61,212 bases of DNA from Fervidicoccaceae archaeon (GCA_038878695.1 JAVZVD010000002.1:198734-259945); one strand, 5' to 3'. Shown: positions 8,223 through 17,653, numbered from the stretch's first letter. The notes: generated from the letters alone by a model not told the origin. Translations and numbers: made by a program.

Positions 8223-8863
8223 CGCTCGTCAAAGTCTGCGGGGTGACGAGGATCGAGGACGCAGAGAGACTGTCTAGGCTCGTGGACTACGTCGGAGTCA
8301 TCGTCCACTCGAGCATCGAGACTCCGAGGCTCGTCGACACGAGGAGAGCGCGCGAGATAGCCGAAGCCGCTGGAAGGGCGAGGCCCGTGGCCGTGGCCGA
8401 GGGGCTCGAGTTCGAGGAGGCGCTCGAGTTGGCCACGAAGATCGAGTTCCCGATCCTACAGTACTACGGGGCTCCGAGCGAGAGGGAGCTGGAGAGGGCG
8501 TCGTCGTCTTTCTCGAACGTCTCCGTGGCCGTCGCCGTCTTCTACACGCGCGCGGAGGAGCTGGAGAGGGCGTTGAGGCTAGCTGAGGAGGAGCTGGTCG
8601 AGTACGCGCTCATCGACGCTCCAAAGAGGGGGGCTTTGGTCTACGAGCTAGGGCTCAAGATGCCGCTCGAGCTCTTGGCCAGGCTGGGTGGCAGGCGCCG
8701 AGTTGGCGTAGCCGGAGGGATAAAGCCGAGCAACGCCGAGCTCGTCGCGAGGTTCAGGCCTCACCTTATCGACGTGAGCTCCGGTGTCGAGTCGAGGCCC
8801 GGCGTGAAGGACGAGAGGCTGGTCCTGGAGCTACTCGAGGCGATACGTCGTGCCCTCGCATGA
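8219..8863 (+). CDS. trpF: Phosphoribosylanthranilate isomerase
   Basis: A 214-residue TIM-barrel protein carrying out the Amadori rearrangement of phosphoribosylanthranilate. The N terminus KVCGVTRIEDA holds the catalytic Cys. The general-acid Asp is in ALIDAP, and the phosphate loop is GVAGGIKPSN with DVSSGVESRPGVKD at the end. It starts at a TTG within the trpD stop codon and overlaps trpE by 14 bases, so it is probably translationally coupled on both sides. Confidence 0.96.
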   Translation: MTLVKVCGVTRIEDAERLSRLVDYVGVIVHSSIETPRLVDTRRAREIAEAAGRARPVAVAEGLEFEEALELATKIEFPILQYYGAPSERELERASSSFSNVSVAVAVFYTRAEELERALRLAEEELVEYALIDAPKRGALVYELGLKMPLELLARLGGRRRVGVAGGIKPSNAELVARFRPHLIDVSSGVESRPGVKDERLVLELLEAIRRALA

Positions 8864-10115
8864 GATTCTGCCCATCTCGTCGGCCCCCTCGCCTAGGCTG
8901 TTAGCCAGGAGCCTCGCTGAGGAGGGGGAGGAGCTCGTCGCTCTACTCGAGAGCGGGCCGGGCTACCACGAGAGATCGCGCTACACGATCGTGGCTTGGG
9001 GGGGAGAGGAGAGGGTAGTCGAGTGGGGCGAGGACCTGAGGGGCGAGCTCGAGGATTTGAGGCGGAGCGTCGGAGACGGAAAGATCGCGATCGGCTACCT
9101 CTCGTACGAGGCCGCCGTCTCCGTTGAGGAGATCCTCGAGGAGGCGCTGCCGAGGCCCGACTGGCCCCTAGCCGAGTTCTTTGAGCCCGAGGGCTTCGCC
9201 ATGTACGATAGAGCTCTCGGGAAAGTGCGCTTCGTCGGCGAGACCCCGAGGGCTCGGCCGCTCGAGGAGGATCCCGGCTTCGAGGTCGTGGAGAGGATCG
9301 GGGGCACGAGGATCGAGTCGTTCCTCGATTGGGTCCGAGGGGCTCTGAGCGACATAGAGAGAGGCGAGGTGCTCCAAGTCGTGCTGTCGAGGCGCGAGGA
9401 CTACGCGTTCAGAGGTTGCCCAATGACTCTCTACGAGAGGTTGGCCGAGCTGAATCCCTCTCCCTACATGTACGCGCTGAGGTTCGGCGACAGATGGATC
9501 TTGGGGACGAGCCCGGAGCTCCTGGTCAAGGTGGAGGGGGGAGAGGTCGAGACTCATCCGATAGCCGGCACGAGGCCCCGCGGCAAGACCCCGGAGGAGG
9601 ATCTGAGGCTCGAGGAGGAGCTCGTCGCCAGCGCGAAGGATAGAGCCGAGCACGTGATGCTCGTCGACTTGGCAAGGAACGACCTAGGCAAGGTGTGCAG
9701 GAGGGGGACCGTGAGGGTGAGGGGGCTCTACGCCGTCGAGAAGTACCAGAGCGTTCAGCACTTAGTCTCGAGGGTTAGCGGGATCCTAGAGGCTGGGCTG
9801 ACCGTCGTAGACGCCCTCTTGGCCACCTTCCCAGCCGGGACCGTGACGGGGGCCCCAAAGGTAAGAGCGATGGAGCTGATCGCGTCTTACGAGCGAGAGC
9901 CGAGGGGGCCCTACGCGGGGGCCGTGGGCTTCCTACACGGCGGGGGGGGAGAGTTCGCGATCACGATAAGGTCTGCCTTCGTCCGCGAGAGCTCGATCAG
10001 GATACAAGCGGGGGCCGGAATAGTCTACGACTCCAGGCCGGAGCTCGAGCTGGCCGAGACGGAACATAAGCTCGAGAGCCTGAAGAGAGCGATGGGGATA
10101 TGGGCCTCGTCCTGA
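8850..10115 (+). CDS. trpE: Anthranilate synthase component I
   Basis: 421 residues. It converts chorismate to anthranilate with ammonia from TrpG. The motif [14 protein letters not shown] near residue 33 corresponds to the LLES tryptophan feedback site, so the enzyme is probably inhibited by Trp. The chorismate-binding half shows [34 protein letters not shown] and [10 protein letters not shown]. Overlaps trpF by 14 bases and trpG by 16 bases. Confidence 0.96.
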   Translation: MPSHEILPISSAPSPRLLARSLAEEGEELVALLESGPGYHERSRYTIVAWGGEERVVEWGEDLRGELEDLRRSVGDGKIAIGYLSYEAAVSVEEILEEALPRPDWPLAEFFEPEGFAMYDRALGKVRFVGETPRARPLEEDPGFEVVERIGGTRIESFLDWVRGALSDIERGEVLQVVLSRREDYAFRGCPMTLYERLAELNPSPYMYALRFGDRWILGTSPELLVKVEGGEVETHPIAGTRPRGKTPEEDLRLEEELVASAKDRAEHVMLVDLARNDLGKVCRRGTVRVRGLYAVEKYQSVQHLVSRVSGILEAGLTVVDALLATFPAGTVTGAPKVRAMELIASYEREPRGPYAGAVGFLHGGGGEFAITIRSAFVRESSIRIQAGAGIVYDSRPELELAETEHKLESLKRAMGIWASS

Positions 10116-10690
10116 TCGTGGACAACTACGACTCGTTCGTCTACAACATAGCGCAGTACGTCGCCGAGCTAGGCTGGAGGCCCGTGGTGTTGAGAAACGA
10201 CGAGATCACGCCGAGAGCCGCCGAGAGGATGAGGCCCGATAAGATAATAGTGAGCCCCGGGCCGGGGTCCCCCGAGAATCCCAGAGACGTCGGATTCTCG
10301 CCGCACATCGTCGCGAGGCTAGGTCCCAGGATCCCAATCCTCGGCGTGTGTCTGGGCCACCAGATAATAGGGGTGGTCTTCGGTGCCAGAGCTAGGAGAG
10401 CCAGGAGGATAATGCACGGGAAGTCCGACGTCGTGAGAGTCGTTGAGACGTGCCCGATATTCTACGGGCTCCCGAGAGAGTTCGAGGTCATGAGGTATCA
10501 CAGCCTCGTAGTCGACGACCTGCCGAGCCACCTCATAGCGACGGCGGTCTCGGCGACGGACGGAGAGATAATGGGGCTGCGGCACGCGGTCCACCCGATA
10601 TTCGGGGTCCAGTTCCACCCTGAGAGCGTCGGGACCCCCAAGGGTAAGAGAATTCTCAAGAACTTCCTCGAGCTCGACCTCGAGCTCTGA
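10100..10690 (+). CDS. trpG: Anthranilate synthase component II (glutamine amidotransferase)
   Basis: A 196-residue class I glutamine amidotransferase feeding ammonia to TrpE. VDNYDSFVYN opens the protein, PGPGSPENP forms the oxyanion region, the nucleophile is the Cys of GVCLGHQ, and the His-Glu pair lies in VQFHPES. Last gene of the rightward trp unit and fully intact. A convergent prenyltransferase gene follows after ten bases. Confidence 0.96.
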   Translation: MGLVLIVDNYDSFVYNIAQYVAELGWRPVVLRNDEITPRAAERMRPDKIIVSPGPGSPENPRDVGFSPHIVARLGPRIPILGVCLGHQIIGVVFGARARRARRIMHGKSDVVRVVETCPIFYGLPREFEVMRYHSLVVDDLPSHLIATAVSATDGEIMGLRHAVHPIFGVQFHPESVGTPKGKRILKNFLELDLEL

Positions 10691-10700
10691 TGGAGCTGGC

Positions 10701-11588
10701 TCACAGCGCGCTCGAGATCGCGATGCCAACTAAGTAGAGAAGCCCGAAGAGCAGCACGAGTCGGGCCGTCCTAGGATCGGCGTCGGCCGGGATCTCTCTC
10801 CTCATCGATGAGGCCAGCGAGAGGGCCGCGGGAAGGCTAGCTAGACACAGGAGAGACGCTACCGGGAGGAGACGTAGAGACGCTAGCGCGACCGAGATGG
10901 CGTAGGGGGACAAGACCATGAACTCGTAGAGACGCAGAGCCCTCCTCGTCCCGAGCGCCACGGCGATGGTCCTCACCCCGGCCCGCGAGTCCGTCTCGAT
11001 GTCCCTGACGTTGTTGGCCAGCAGGACCGCGGCGACTAGCAAGCCCAAGGGGAGCGAGGCGAGGGCCGGGCCCACGTCCAGCCGGCCCGTGCAGACGTAG
11101 TAGCCTCCGAGGAACATGAGAGGGCCCCACGTGAGGAGGACCTGAAGTTCTCCGAGCCCTCTGTACTTGAGAGCGAGAGGAGGGCCGGAGTACCAGAAGG
11201 CCGAGGCCAGACCCAAAAGGCCCAAGATCAAGGCGAGAGGCCGCGACATAGCGTAGAGGGCGAGGGCCACGACCATCGCCAGAGCCCCGAAGGAGAGCCC
11301 GTAGACCAGGGTCTCTCTCGGCGAGAGGAGCCCGTGGACTATCGGGTGAGGCCTATAGATCGTCGTCCCGGCGCCCGGTCTGTCGACTCCTCGAGCAAAG
11401 TCGAAGTAGTCGTTGACGACGTTGGTCATGGCGTGGAGAGCGACGCTCCCTGCTATCGTTAGGGAGAGGAGAACGGGGTCTAGGAGAGCCCCGGACCAGT
11501 GTCCGTACGCGTAGCCGGAGCCAACGCAGATGATAGTCATGGGGAAGCTCCAGGGCCTAGTGATGAGGAGGAGCTCCCGAGCCCCCAA
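10701..11588 (-). CDS. UbiA-family prenyltransferase, MenA-like
   Basis: A 295-residue integral membrane protein with about eight or nine hydrophobic helices. The two Asp-rich motifs of the UbiA family are clear: NDYFDFARGVD (first) and NNVRDIETD (second), which bind the polyprenyl diphosphate through magnesium. The sequence around the first motif and the lack of a digeranylgeranylglyceryl-phosphate signature suggest the MenA branch, which prenylates dihydroxynaphthoate for menaquinone. Other archaeal UbiA roles cannot be ruled out, and no other men gene is in the window. Start TTG at 11588. A 30-base gap separates it from the upstream fumB. Confidence 0.8.
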   Translation of the reverse strand: MGARELLLITRPWSFPMTIICVGSGYAYGHWSGALLDPVLLSLTIAGSVALHAMTNVVNDYFDFARGVDRPGAGTTIYRPHPIVHGLLSPRETLVYGLSFGALAMVVALALYAMSRPLALILGLLGLASAFWYSGPPLALKYRGLGELQVLLTWGPLMFLGGYYVCTGRLDVGPALASLPLGLLVAAVLLANNVRDIETDSRAGVRTIAVALGTRRALRLYEFMVLSPYAISVALASLRLLPVASLLCLASLPAALSLASSMRREIPADADPRTARLVLLFGLLYLVGIAISSAL

Positions 11589-11618
11589 GTCCTCGACCTC
11601 TCCGAGGCTTTGGGCGTC

Positions 11619-12239
11619 TCAGCGCTTAAATTTAGCTCCAAGCCTCGACGCCATGAGGCGCGAGGCCTCGAGCCCCGCCTCCCGGAGGCGAGCTTCGTTC
11701 TCTTCCCTCAGGTTCCTGCCCGTCGAGTCCACCGAGACCACGAGCGGGCCGAGCCTCTCGACCTCGAGAAGCCAGACCGCCTCGGTCACGCCTAAGTCCA
11801 GCCACTCTACGCCGATGACCCTCCTAACGGACGACGCGCCGAGCGCCCCGAGTCCCCCGGGCATCTCGGCGTAGATCGCGCCGAGGGAGGCCAAGGCTCT
11901 CCCGGCCTCGGGGCTCACACCCCCCTTGCCCACTAATAGTGCCGCCTTGGTCGCCTCGATGAAGCGAGCGTGGAGCTCGTCGAGCCTCGCGCTAGTCGTC
12001 GGGCCCATCGACGTGATCCTCCAGCTCTCTCCCTCTCTCCTGACCGCGGGCCCGGCGTGGAGCACGGCCTTGCCCTCTAGGTCGAAGGGGGGAGGTCTGC
12101 CCTCGAGGAGGATCCTAGCGTAGGCTCTATCCCTTGAGGTGGCGATGACCCCGGAGAGATAAAAGACGTCGCCCACGGAGAGAGACCGGAGCTCGACGGG
12201 ATCGGCCGGCGACCGGATAACTCTCGCTTCTGGCCTCAA
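11619..12239 (-). CDS. fumB: Class I fumarate hydratase, beta subunit
   Basis: A 206-residue C-terminal-type class I fumarase subunit. Segments such as FYLSGVIATSRDRAY, HAGPAVRRE, SMGPTTSARLD, LVGKGGVS and AIYAEMPGGLGAL match the beta domain that supplies substrate-binding residues next to the alpha subunit's iron-sulfur cluster. I place the start at the TTG at 12239, overlapping the alpha stop codon (TTGA). The frame is open further upstream, but that part only shadows the alpha gene. Together with malic enzyme and isocitrate dehydrogenase it forms a TCA-cycle block. Confidence 0.9.
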   Translation of the reverse strand: MRPEARVIRSPADPVELRSLSVGDVFYLSGVIATSRDRAYARILLEGRPPPFDLEGKAVLHAGPAVRREGESWRITSMGPTTSARLDELHARFIEATKAALLVGKGGVSPEAGRALASLGAIYAEMPGGLGALGASSVRRVIGVEWLDLGVTEAVWLLEVERLGPLVVSVDSTGRNLREENEARLREAGLEASRLMASRLGAKFKR

Positions 12240-13138
12240 ACTTCTCTGCCTCCATGATATGGGAGAGCGGCTCTTAAGTCCTCGGTCACGACGAGAATTC
12301 CCCGCCTGTGAGCCCAACAACCCAGCGAGACCGCAGCCGCGACCGCCGAGGGGTGGACCGGGCGGGTCTCGACGGCGACGGCCAATAGCCAGGGTCCTCC
12401 TCCGAAGCCCGAGGGACCGATAGGCAAGCCTTCGAGGGCCTCCTCGATTACTTCCTCGAGCTCGGCCGCGTCTGGGTCCCAGGATCTCGAGCCCAGAGGA
12501 GACCTTAGGAGAGCCCTCTTGGAGAGGAGCGCGGCCGACTCTGCCGTAGGACCCAGGCCCACGCCCACGACCGCGGGCGGACAGGCCCTCGGCGCCACCT
12601 CGACCGCGGCTCGAACCACGAGCTCGGCCAATCCCTCTCGCCAGCGGAGCGGCTCGAAGACCCTGGCCCTCCCCCCGTGCGATGCGCCTCCCCCGGCCAA
12701 ATACAGCACGACCTCGGCCGAGCTCGAGCCCTCGACGATCTCCACGTGGATCCACGGCTCGGCCGAGCTCCTCGGCTCCCCCGAGCGCCATCTCACGGAG
12801 TTCGGCCTGAGGAGGCCCAGACCCTGAGCCTCCTCCACGGCCTCGGCGAGGCTCGCGAGGAGGAGGCTCTTCCATGGGAATTGCTCGCCTATTCGCGCGA
12901 AGAATTGAGGCGTCCCCGTGTCCTGGCATATCGGGGAGCGCGATGTCTCGGCGAGCTCCGCGTTGGCGAGCAGAGACTCGTAAACGAGTCGAGCGAGAGG
13001 CGAGTCCGCGCGGGAGGCCAGGCCCGCCAATCTGGCCTTAACGTCGTCGGGCAAGCTCGTCGAGGTGGCAGCCACGAGCTCGAGCGCCACCTCTCTAAGC
13101 CTGGATCTCTCCCACGAGCCCCGCTCTCCTGGCGGCAT
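12236..13138 (-). CDS. fumA: Class I fumarate hydratase, alpha subunit
   Basis: 300 residues carrying the [4Fe-4S] cluster that hydrates fumarate to malate. The three ligand cysteines are seen in ICQDTGTPQFF, RACPPAVVGVG and LGCWAHRR. As in other archaea the enzyme is split into alpha and beta chains, the beta gene following with a four-base overlap. The ATG at 13138 overlaps the end of the malic enzyme gene by 44 bases. A GTG at 13090, just after the malic enzyme stop, is an alternative that would remove 16 residues. Homologue length should decide. Confidence 0.9.
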   Translation of the reverse strand: MPPGERGSWERSRLREVALELVAATSTSLPDDVKARLAGLASRADSPLARLVYESLLANAELAETSRSPICQDTGTPQFFARIGEQFPWKSLLLASLAEAVEEAQGLGLLRPNSVRWRSGEPRSSAEPWIHVEIVEGSSSAEVVLYLAGGGASHGGRARVFEPLRWREGLAELVVRAAVEVAPRACPPAVVGVGLGPTAESAALLSKRALLRSPLGSRSWDPDAAELEEVIEEALEGLPIGPSGFGGGPWLLAVAVETRPVHPSAVAAAVSLGCWAHRRGILVVTEDLRAALPYHGGREV

Positions 13139-14426
13139 CGAGGTACCTCTTGGGCCTCGATATCATATCGCGGATCTCGGCCTCGAGCTCGGATCTCGAA
13201 ATTCTCCTCCTGGCGAGCCCGAGCTCGGATGCCTTCTCCGCCACAGCGAGGGCCTCTCTGACGTACGCCTCCTCCTCCCACATCGACGGCAATATGCGGT
13301 CCTCGCTCAACCCCGTCTCCTCCGCGTAGCTGGCCAGAGCTCTGGCGGCGGCGACGAACATCTCATCGTGCATCTTGACGGCTCCCGCGCTCAAGATCCC
13401 TCGGAAGACCGCCGGAAAGCCGAGGCTGTTATTGATTTGATTGGGGAAGTCCGATCTGCCCGTCGCTACGATCCTGGCCCCGGCCTCCTTGGCCTCCCAA
13501 GGCCAGATCTCGGGCACGGGGTTCGCCTCGGCGAAGACTATCGCGTCTCTCTCCATGGCAGCTACCCACTCCTTCTTTATCACGCCAGGGCCGGGCCTCG
13601 AGGCAGCCACGACGACGTCGGCCCCCTTCATGGCCTCGGCTATGCCGCCTCTCATCTCCGGGCTCGTCTCGACTGCTATCTCGTACTTGCGGGGGTTCTC
13701 GATTCTCAGAGCCTCGGCGTCCTCTCTGTCCGGCCTGAGGATCCCCTTCGAGTCCACGACTACTACGTTGCGAGGCCTGACCCCGATCACCTTGAGGTAT
13801 CTGTAGAGGGCTACGTTAGCGGCGCCCGCCCCTATCAGCGCGATCCTAACCTGCTCGATCTTCTTGCCGACGAGCTTAAGCGCATTGATGAGAGCGGCTA
13901 TGTTGACGAGAGCCGTGCCCTGCTGGTCGTCGTGCCATACCGGGACGTCGAGCTCCTTCTCCAGCCTCTCCAACACGTAGAAACACTTGGGAGAAGCCAC
14001 ATCTTCGATGTTGATCGCCCCGAAGGAGGGCTCCAGGGCCTTGACCACTTCGACGAATTCGTCCGCGCTCCCGACCCTCAAGGCTATGGGGACCGCGTCC
14101 ACCCCGCCCAAGTACTTGAATAGGAGGGCCTTTCCCTCGAGCACTGGCAGCGAGGCCTCGGGCCCCACGTGGCCGAGGCCCAGCACCCTCGATCCGTCGC
14201 TCACCACCGCGGCTGCGTTCCACCTCCACGTGTAGAACAGCGAGAGGTCGGGCCCCCCTCTCCAGATTTTAGAGGAGGGCTCGGCCACGCCCGGCGTGTA
14301 CCAAATCGAGAACTCGTCGGGAGAACCCATGGGGACCTTGGGGAGGACCTCGATCTTGCCGCGGAACTCCCTGTGGAGTCTCTCCGCGAGCTCGTACCAG
14401 CTCTTCTTGCTCCTCACCAGCTGCAC
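13095..14426 (-). CDS. NAD(P)-dependent malic enzyme
   Basis: 443 residues. It decarboxylates malate to pyruvate with a divalent metal. Family segments include YTPGVAEPS with a catalytic Tyr, LFKYLGGVDAVP, EDVASPKCFYV, the metal site PVWHDDQQGTA, the Rossmann loop IGAGAANVALYRYL and NSLGFPAVFRGIL. This is the short bacterial/archaeal type without the phosphotransacetylase extension. A TATA-like AATATAAC near 14448-14458 lies just before the start, predicting a leaderless transcript. Coenzyme preference cannot be read safely. Confidence 0.92.
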   Translation of the reverse strand: MQLVRSKKSWYELAERLHREFRGKIEVLPKVPMGSPDEFSIWYTPGVAEPSSKIWRGGPDLSLFYTWRWNAAAVVSDGSRVLGLGHVGPEASLPVLEGKALLFKYLGGVDAVPIALRVGSADEFVEVVKALEPSFGAINIEDVASPKCFYVLERLEKELDVPVWHDDQQGTALVNIAALINALKLVGKKIEQVRIALIGAGAANVALYRYLKVIGVRPRNVVVVDSKGILRPDREDAEALRIENPRKYEIAVETSPEMRGGIAEAMKGADVVVAASRPGPGVIKKEWVAAMERDAIVFAEANPVPEIWPWEAKEAGARIVATGRSDFPNQINNSLGFPAVFRGILSAGAVKMHDEMFVAAARALASYAEETGLSEDRILPSMWEEEAYVREALAVAEKASELGLARRRISRSELEAEIRDMISRPKRYLDAARRAGLVGEIQA

Positions 14427-14471
14427 CGATGATGAGGGGGCTCGGGCGGCGTTATATTCGTGAGCCTCCTC

Positions 14472-15701
14472 CTACAACCTGAGTCTCTTCTCGAGGAGGG
14501 CCTCGAGGTTCGACCTCGTCGCATCGATGAATTCCTCGGTCGATACGAGCGAGATCGGGGGCTCGGCCGCTCTGGCCAAATCCTGTGTAACGATTCCGTC
14601 AACGTCTATCGTCTTTAGGACGGCCTCCTCGAGGAGCCTCGAGAATTCGACTAGCTCCTCCAGTCCATCGAGTTTTCCCCTCCTCTCGAGCGCTCTGGCC
14701 CAAGCTAGTATCGTGGCCGTGGGATTGGTCGAGGGCCTCTCGCCCCTCAGGTACCTGTAGTAGTGCCTGCGAACCGTCCCGTGGGCCGCCTCGGCCACGT
14801 AGTGGCCCTCGGGAGACATGAGCTCGGAGGTCATCATGGCTAGGCTCCCCGAGAAAGCCGCTGCGATCATGTCGGAGAGCACATCGCCGTCGTAGTTCTT
14901 GGCCGCCCAGACGAATCCTCCCTCCGACCTGATCGCTCTGGCGTAGGCGTCGTCGATGAGGTAGTACTCGTACTTGAGCCCGGCCTCCTCGAAGGCTCCT
15001 CTGAACTCTCGCTCGTAGACTTCGGAGAATACGCGCTTGAACTCGGCGTCGTAGACCTTGGATATCGTGTGCTTGGCCGCGAACCACACGTCAAGCCTCC
15101 TCTCGAGCGCGTACCTAAACGTGGACCTCGCGAAAGACTCAATAGACTTGTCGAGATTGTAGTAGGCCTGTAGCACTCCGGGCCCCTCGAGGCGAGAAAT
15201 TCTCGCTCTGACCTCGCGGCCCGAGGCTCCTCTGAAGACGAGCTCGGCCTCCCCCGCCTCGTCGACTTTCACGCCGACTCCGGAGTATATGTCTCCGAAG
15301 GCGTGCCTCGCCACGACGATGGGTCTCCTCCATGTCTTGACCGCCGGGGGGACTCTGCGGACTAGCACCGGGCACCTGAATACGGTTCCGTCGAGCATCT
15401 CTCGTATAGTGGCATTGGGGCTCCTCCACTCGCGCTTGAGCCCGTACTCGAGGACTCTCTCAGGGTCGGGGGTTATCGTAGCGCACTTCACGCCGACTCC
15501 GAGCCTCTTGACTGCCTCCGCCGCTCGAACCGTGACGGCGTCCTCGGTCTCGTCTCTGCTCTTTATCCCCAAGTCGTAGTACTCGGTCTTCAGCTCAACG
15601 AAGGGATTGATCAGCCTCTCCTTGACCCATTGCCACATGAGCCTCGCCATCTCGTCTCCGTCCATCTCGACGATGGGTCTGTCCATGGCTATTCTGCGCA
15701 A
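14472..15701 (-). CDS. icd: NADP-type isocitrate dehydrogenase, eukaryote-like subfamily
   Basis: 409 residues. Oxidative decarboxylation of isocitrate to 2-oxoglutarate. PIVEMDGDEMARLMW at the start, PNATIREMLDGTVFR in the substrate site and DGDVLSDMIAAAFSGSLAMM are hallmarks of the homodimeric subfamily that includes human IDH1/IDH2, rather than the Icd type common in archaea. The NADP-selecting Arg-His pair is present in GTVRRHY. The C-terminal AVLKTIDVDGIVTQDLA corresponds to the IDH1 clasp-to-end region. The TTG at 15701 is five codons before an ATG (15686) that could also serve. Confidence 0.93.
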   Translation of the reverse strand: MRRIAMDRPIVEMDGDEMARLMWQWVKERLINPFVELKTEYYDLGIKSRDETEDAVTVRAAEAVKRLGVGVKCATITPDPERVLEYGLKREWRSPNATIREMLDGTVFRCPVLVRRVPPAVKTWRRPIVVARHAFGDIYSGVGVKVDEAGEAELVFRGASGREVRARISRLEGPGVLQAYYNLDKSIESFARSTFRYALERRLDVWFAAKHTISKVYDAEFKRVFSEVYEREFRGAFEEAGLKYEYYLIDDAYARAIRSEGGFVWAAKNYDGDVLSDMIAAAFSGSLAMMTSELMSPEGHYVAEAAHGTVRRHYYRYLRGERPSTNPTATILAWARALERRGKLDGLEELVEFSRLLEEAVLKTIDVDGIVTQDLARAAEPPISLVSTEEFIDATRSNLEALLEKRLRL

Positions 15702-15749
15702 GCTCTCACCCTCTCCGGTGCCTTCGGCTCTTAGCGGGGGCCGGGGGCT

Positions 15750-16118
15750 TCACGCCGTCTCGGGCTTGGGCTTGGCTCTGAGGGCGGCGTGATGCAGAGC
15801 GTGCCTTATCTCGAGGTCGCTCTCTCCCTCGACCTCCCACATCCTCCTGATCCTCATGATGACCTCGCTCGGGACGTCGCCCTCGAAGAATGCGTACTGG
15901 CGCCCGGCCATCGTCCTCTCAAGCTTGACGACCCAGGCCCTCCTCCAGTCCTCTGGCTTGAGGCAATATACATCCTCGCCTGTCACGAGGAGGTCCGACC
16001 TCTCTCGCTTCGTTGGCTCAACGACTCCTCTGCCCGGTATGGCGACGAGCGTCAGCTCCAGCCCCCCCAGGCTCAGAGCCCTCGCGTAAGTGAAGCTCTT
16101 GCACTCCTCGGAGCTCAA
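15750..16118 (-). CDS. Conserved-looking protein of unknown function, coupled to eL13
   Basis: 122 residues, no membrane segment or recognisable motif. Overlaps the eL13 stop by four bases (ATGA), so it is co-translated with a ribosomal protein gene. The composition is soluble and basic to neutral, with a beta-rich N-terminal half (LELTLVAIPGRGVVE) and a helical end rich in His and Arg. Its partner suggests a link with translation, but nothing in the sequence proves it. Confidence 0.7.
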   Translation of the reverse strand: MSSEECKSFTYARALSLGGLELTLVAIPGRGVVEPTKRERSDLLVTGEDVYCLKPEDWRRAWVVKLERTMAGRQYAFFEGDVPSEVIMRIRRMWEVEGESDLEIRHALHHAALRAKPKPETA

Positions 16119-16339
16119 GCGCCCTCTCCTCCTCTCTTCGAGCTCTCCACGAGCCTCCTGAGAGCCTCGACGTTCTCGGGCTTGAGCGACCTCCTCCTGG
16201 GGTCGACTCGGAGCCCGAGTCTCCTCGCGCGCTCCGCGTCGAGCCCCGCGGCCTCGAGCTCGCGGGGGCTGAAGCCTCTCCCGGGCCTGAGGCGATTGGG
16301 CGCGCGGGGAGAAGACACGACGGCCTCGGGGATCTCCAT
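16115..16339 (-). CDS. rpl13e: Ribosomal protein eL13 (L13e)
   Basis: 74 residues. The core GRGFSPRELEAAGLD followed by ARRLGLRVDPRRRSLKPENVE is the L13e family signature of archaeal large-subunit proteins, found mainly in Thermoproteota and related lineages. ATG start. The shared AT-rich element near 16374-16388 probably carries its promoter. Archaeal members are commonly this short compared with the eukaryotic protein. Confidence 0.9.
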   Translation of the reverse strand: MEIPEAVVSSPRAPNRLRPGRGFSPRELEAAGLDAERARRLGLRVDPRRRSLKPENVEALRRLVESSKRGGEGA

Positions 16340-16450
16340 CCCGTCGCTCCTCGAGCCGTCATCCCTAGGCCCAGCTAATTTAGCTTAAGGCTTGGGAGAG
16401 CGCAATCCACATGTAGCTCCCTCGGCAGAGCTAGCGAGAGGAGCGAGCTC

Positions 16451-17653
16451 TTGAACTCGACCGCGTCCGCTCGCCCGACCAGGGTCTCTCTCGTGGACTT
16501 GCTCGGGTTAGAGCGAGTCGACCTCGAGATCAGGCCCTTGACCGTAGTGGTGGCTCAGAGCCCTCTGCTCAGGTACGCACTCTCGAGGATCTTATGGGGT
16601 CTGGCGATCGCCGGCCCCCACATGGAGGCCTGGGCCAGGGCCACGCTATCGAGGGGGGCTCCGCGCTTGGCCTCTGAGTTCTCCGATAAGATAAAGCGGG
16701 GAGAAGACGCGCTGCTCACCTTCAGGAGGCTCGTCTCGACATTCCTAGACGCGCTCCCCGAGGCCTTGGGGCCCGAGCTGCGGAGAGCTCTCTCGGCGAC
16801 CCTCGAAATGGACGTGAGCTCTCTGGCCTCGGGGCCCAACCCATCGATCGAGGTGGAGAGAGCGGGGCTCCTAAGGATCCCCCTCTCGAGCGGGCTAACT
16901 CCGACCCTGGCTTACGACCAGGCGATCCTCGAGAGCCTGTTTATCGAGCGGACGAGCCCGGCCACGGCGAGGCTGAGCTTCGCCGACGTCGACCTCGGCT
17001 CAGGTCCCGCGATCGGTCAGAGAGACGTGGTGGGGCTAGCGATAAGAGCTACCTCGGCCATCGTCATGGAGCTCGCCTTTCCGGCGCTCGTCGGCGGCGA
17101 GGCTCTGGCCTCATTCCTGCCGGCCGAGAGGGTGGGAGCGCTGAGGGCCGCGGCCGGGGGGAGATTCGACCCGCGGAGGCTCGAGGGGATGCCGAGCGAC
17201 GTGAGGCACGCCGTGAAGCTCTACCACGGCTTGGCCGAGGCGAGAAGGAGAGGAGCGATAGACGAGAAGCCCCTCGAGCCTCTACTCGAGGAGCTCCGCT
17301 GCGAGCTCTTGCCCCCGAGCGAGAGGGGGCCGCCGTCGATTTCCGTGAGAGTGCGGGGAGGGCCTGTCTTCGAGCTCCCAATGGCTCCTCCCGGCGTCTG
17401 CTCGCCGCTCCTGGCCGCCCTATTATTGGCCTCGCCTCCTCAGCACATTCCGGTGAAGCTCGCGATAGTAGAGGAGCCCGAGGCGCACATCGAGCCGGGA
17501 GTCCTGGCGGTCTTCCTCGGAGTGGTCGCCGCGTTGGTTCAGAAGTACGGTAGATACGTCATTCTAGTCACTCAGAGCGAGGCCGTGGCTGGCTCAATGG
17601 AGGCCCTGAGAAAAGAGAGCGAGACCCTCAACGTCGTGGCGAGGAGAGAGTGA
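16451..17653 (+). CDS. ATPase-like (AAA/SMC-type) protein lacking a Walker A motif
   Basis: 400 residues. The C-terminal half looks like the second half of an AAA_21/SMC-like ATPase: a Walker-B-like strand LAIVEEPEAHIEPG, then ILVTQSEAVAGSMEAL in the place of the usual THS switch. The N terminus is arranged like such an ATPase (LVDLLGLERVDLEIRPLTVVVA). Where the P-loop should follow, it reads AQSPLLRYALSRIL, without any glycine-rich GxGKS/T. It may therefore be nucleotide-binding-defective or a pseudo-ATPase. TTG start. The next gene overlaps by four bases, and that gene product appears to be exported. Confidence 0.7.
   Translation: MNSTASARPTRVSLVDLLGLERVDLEIRPLTVVVAQSPLLRYALSRILWGLAIAGPHMEAWARATLSRGAPRLASEFSDKIKRGEDALLTFRRLVSTFLDALPEALGPELRRALSATLEMDVSSLASGPNPSIEVERAGLLRIPLSSGLTPTLAYDQAILESLFIERTSPATARLSFADVDLGSGPAIGQRDVVGLAIRATSAIVMELAFPALVGGEALASFLPAERVGALRAAAGGRFDPRRLEGMPSDVRHAVKLYHGLAEARRRGAIDEKPLEPLLEELRCELLPPSERGPPSISVRVRGGPVFELPMAPPGVCSPLLAALLLASPPQHIPVKLAIVEEPEAHIEPGVLAVFLGVVAALVQKYGRYVILVTQSEAVAGSMEALRKESETLNVVARRE

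Noticed and set aside
11619-12929. A 436-residue frame covering fumB plus upstream sequence
   Set aside because: The first 230 residues are arginine/glycine-rich and shadow fumA. Only the part from the TTG at 12239 carries fumarase beta motifs.
14427-14480. Possible C/D box RNA (GATGATGA at 14428 and CTGA near 14478)
   Set aside because: No D'/C' boxes or terminal stem. The sequence also carries the malic enzyme promoter on the other strand.
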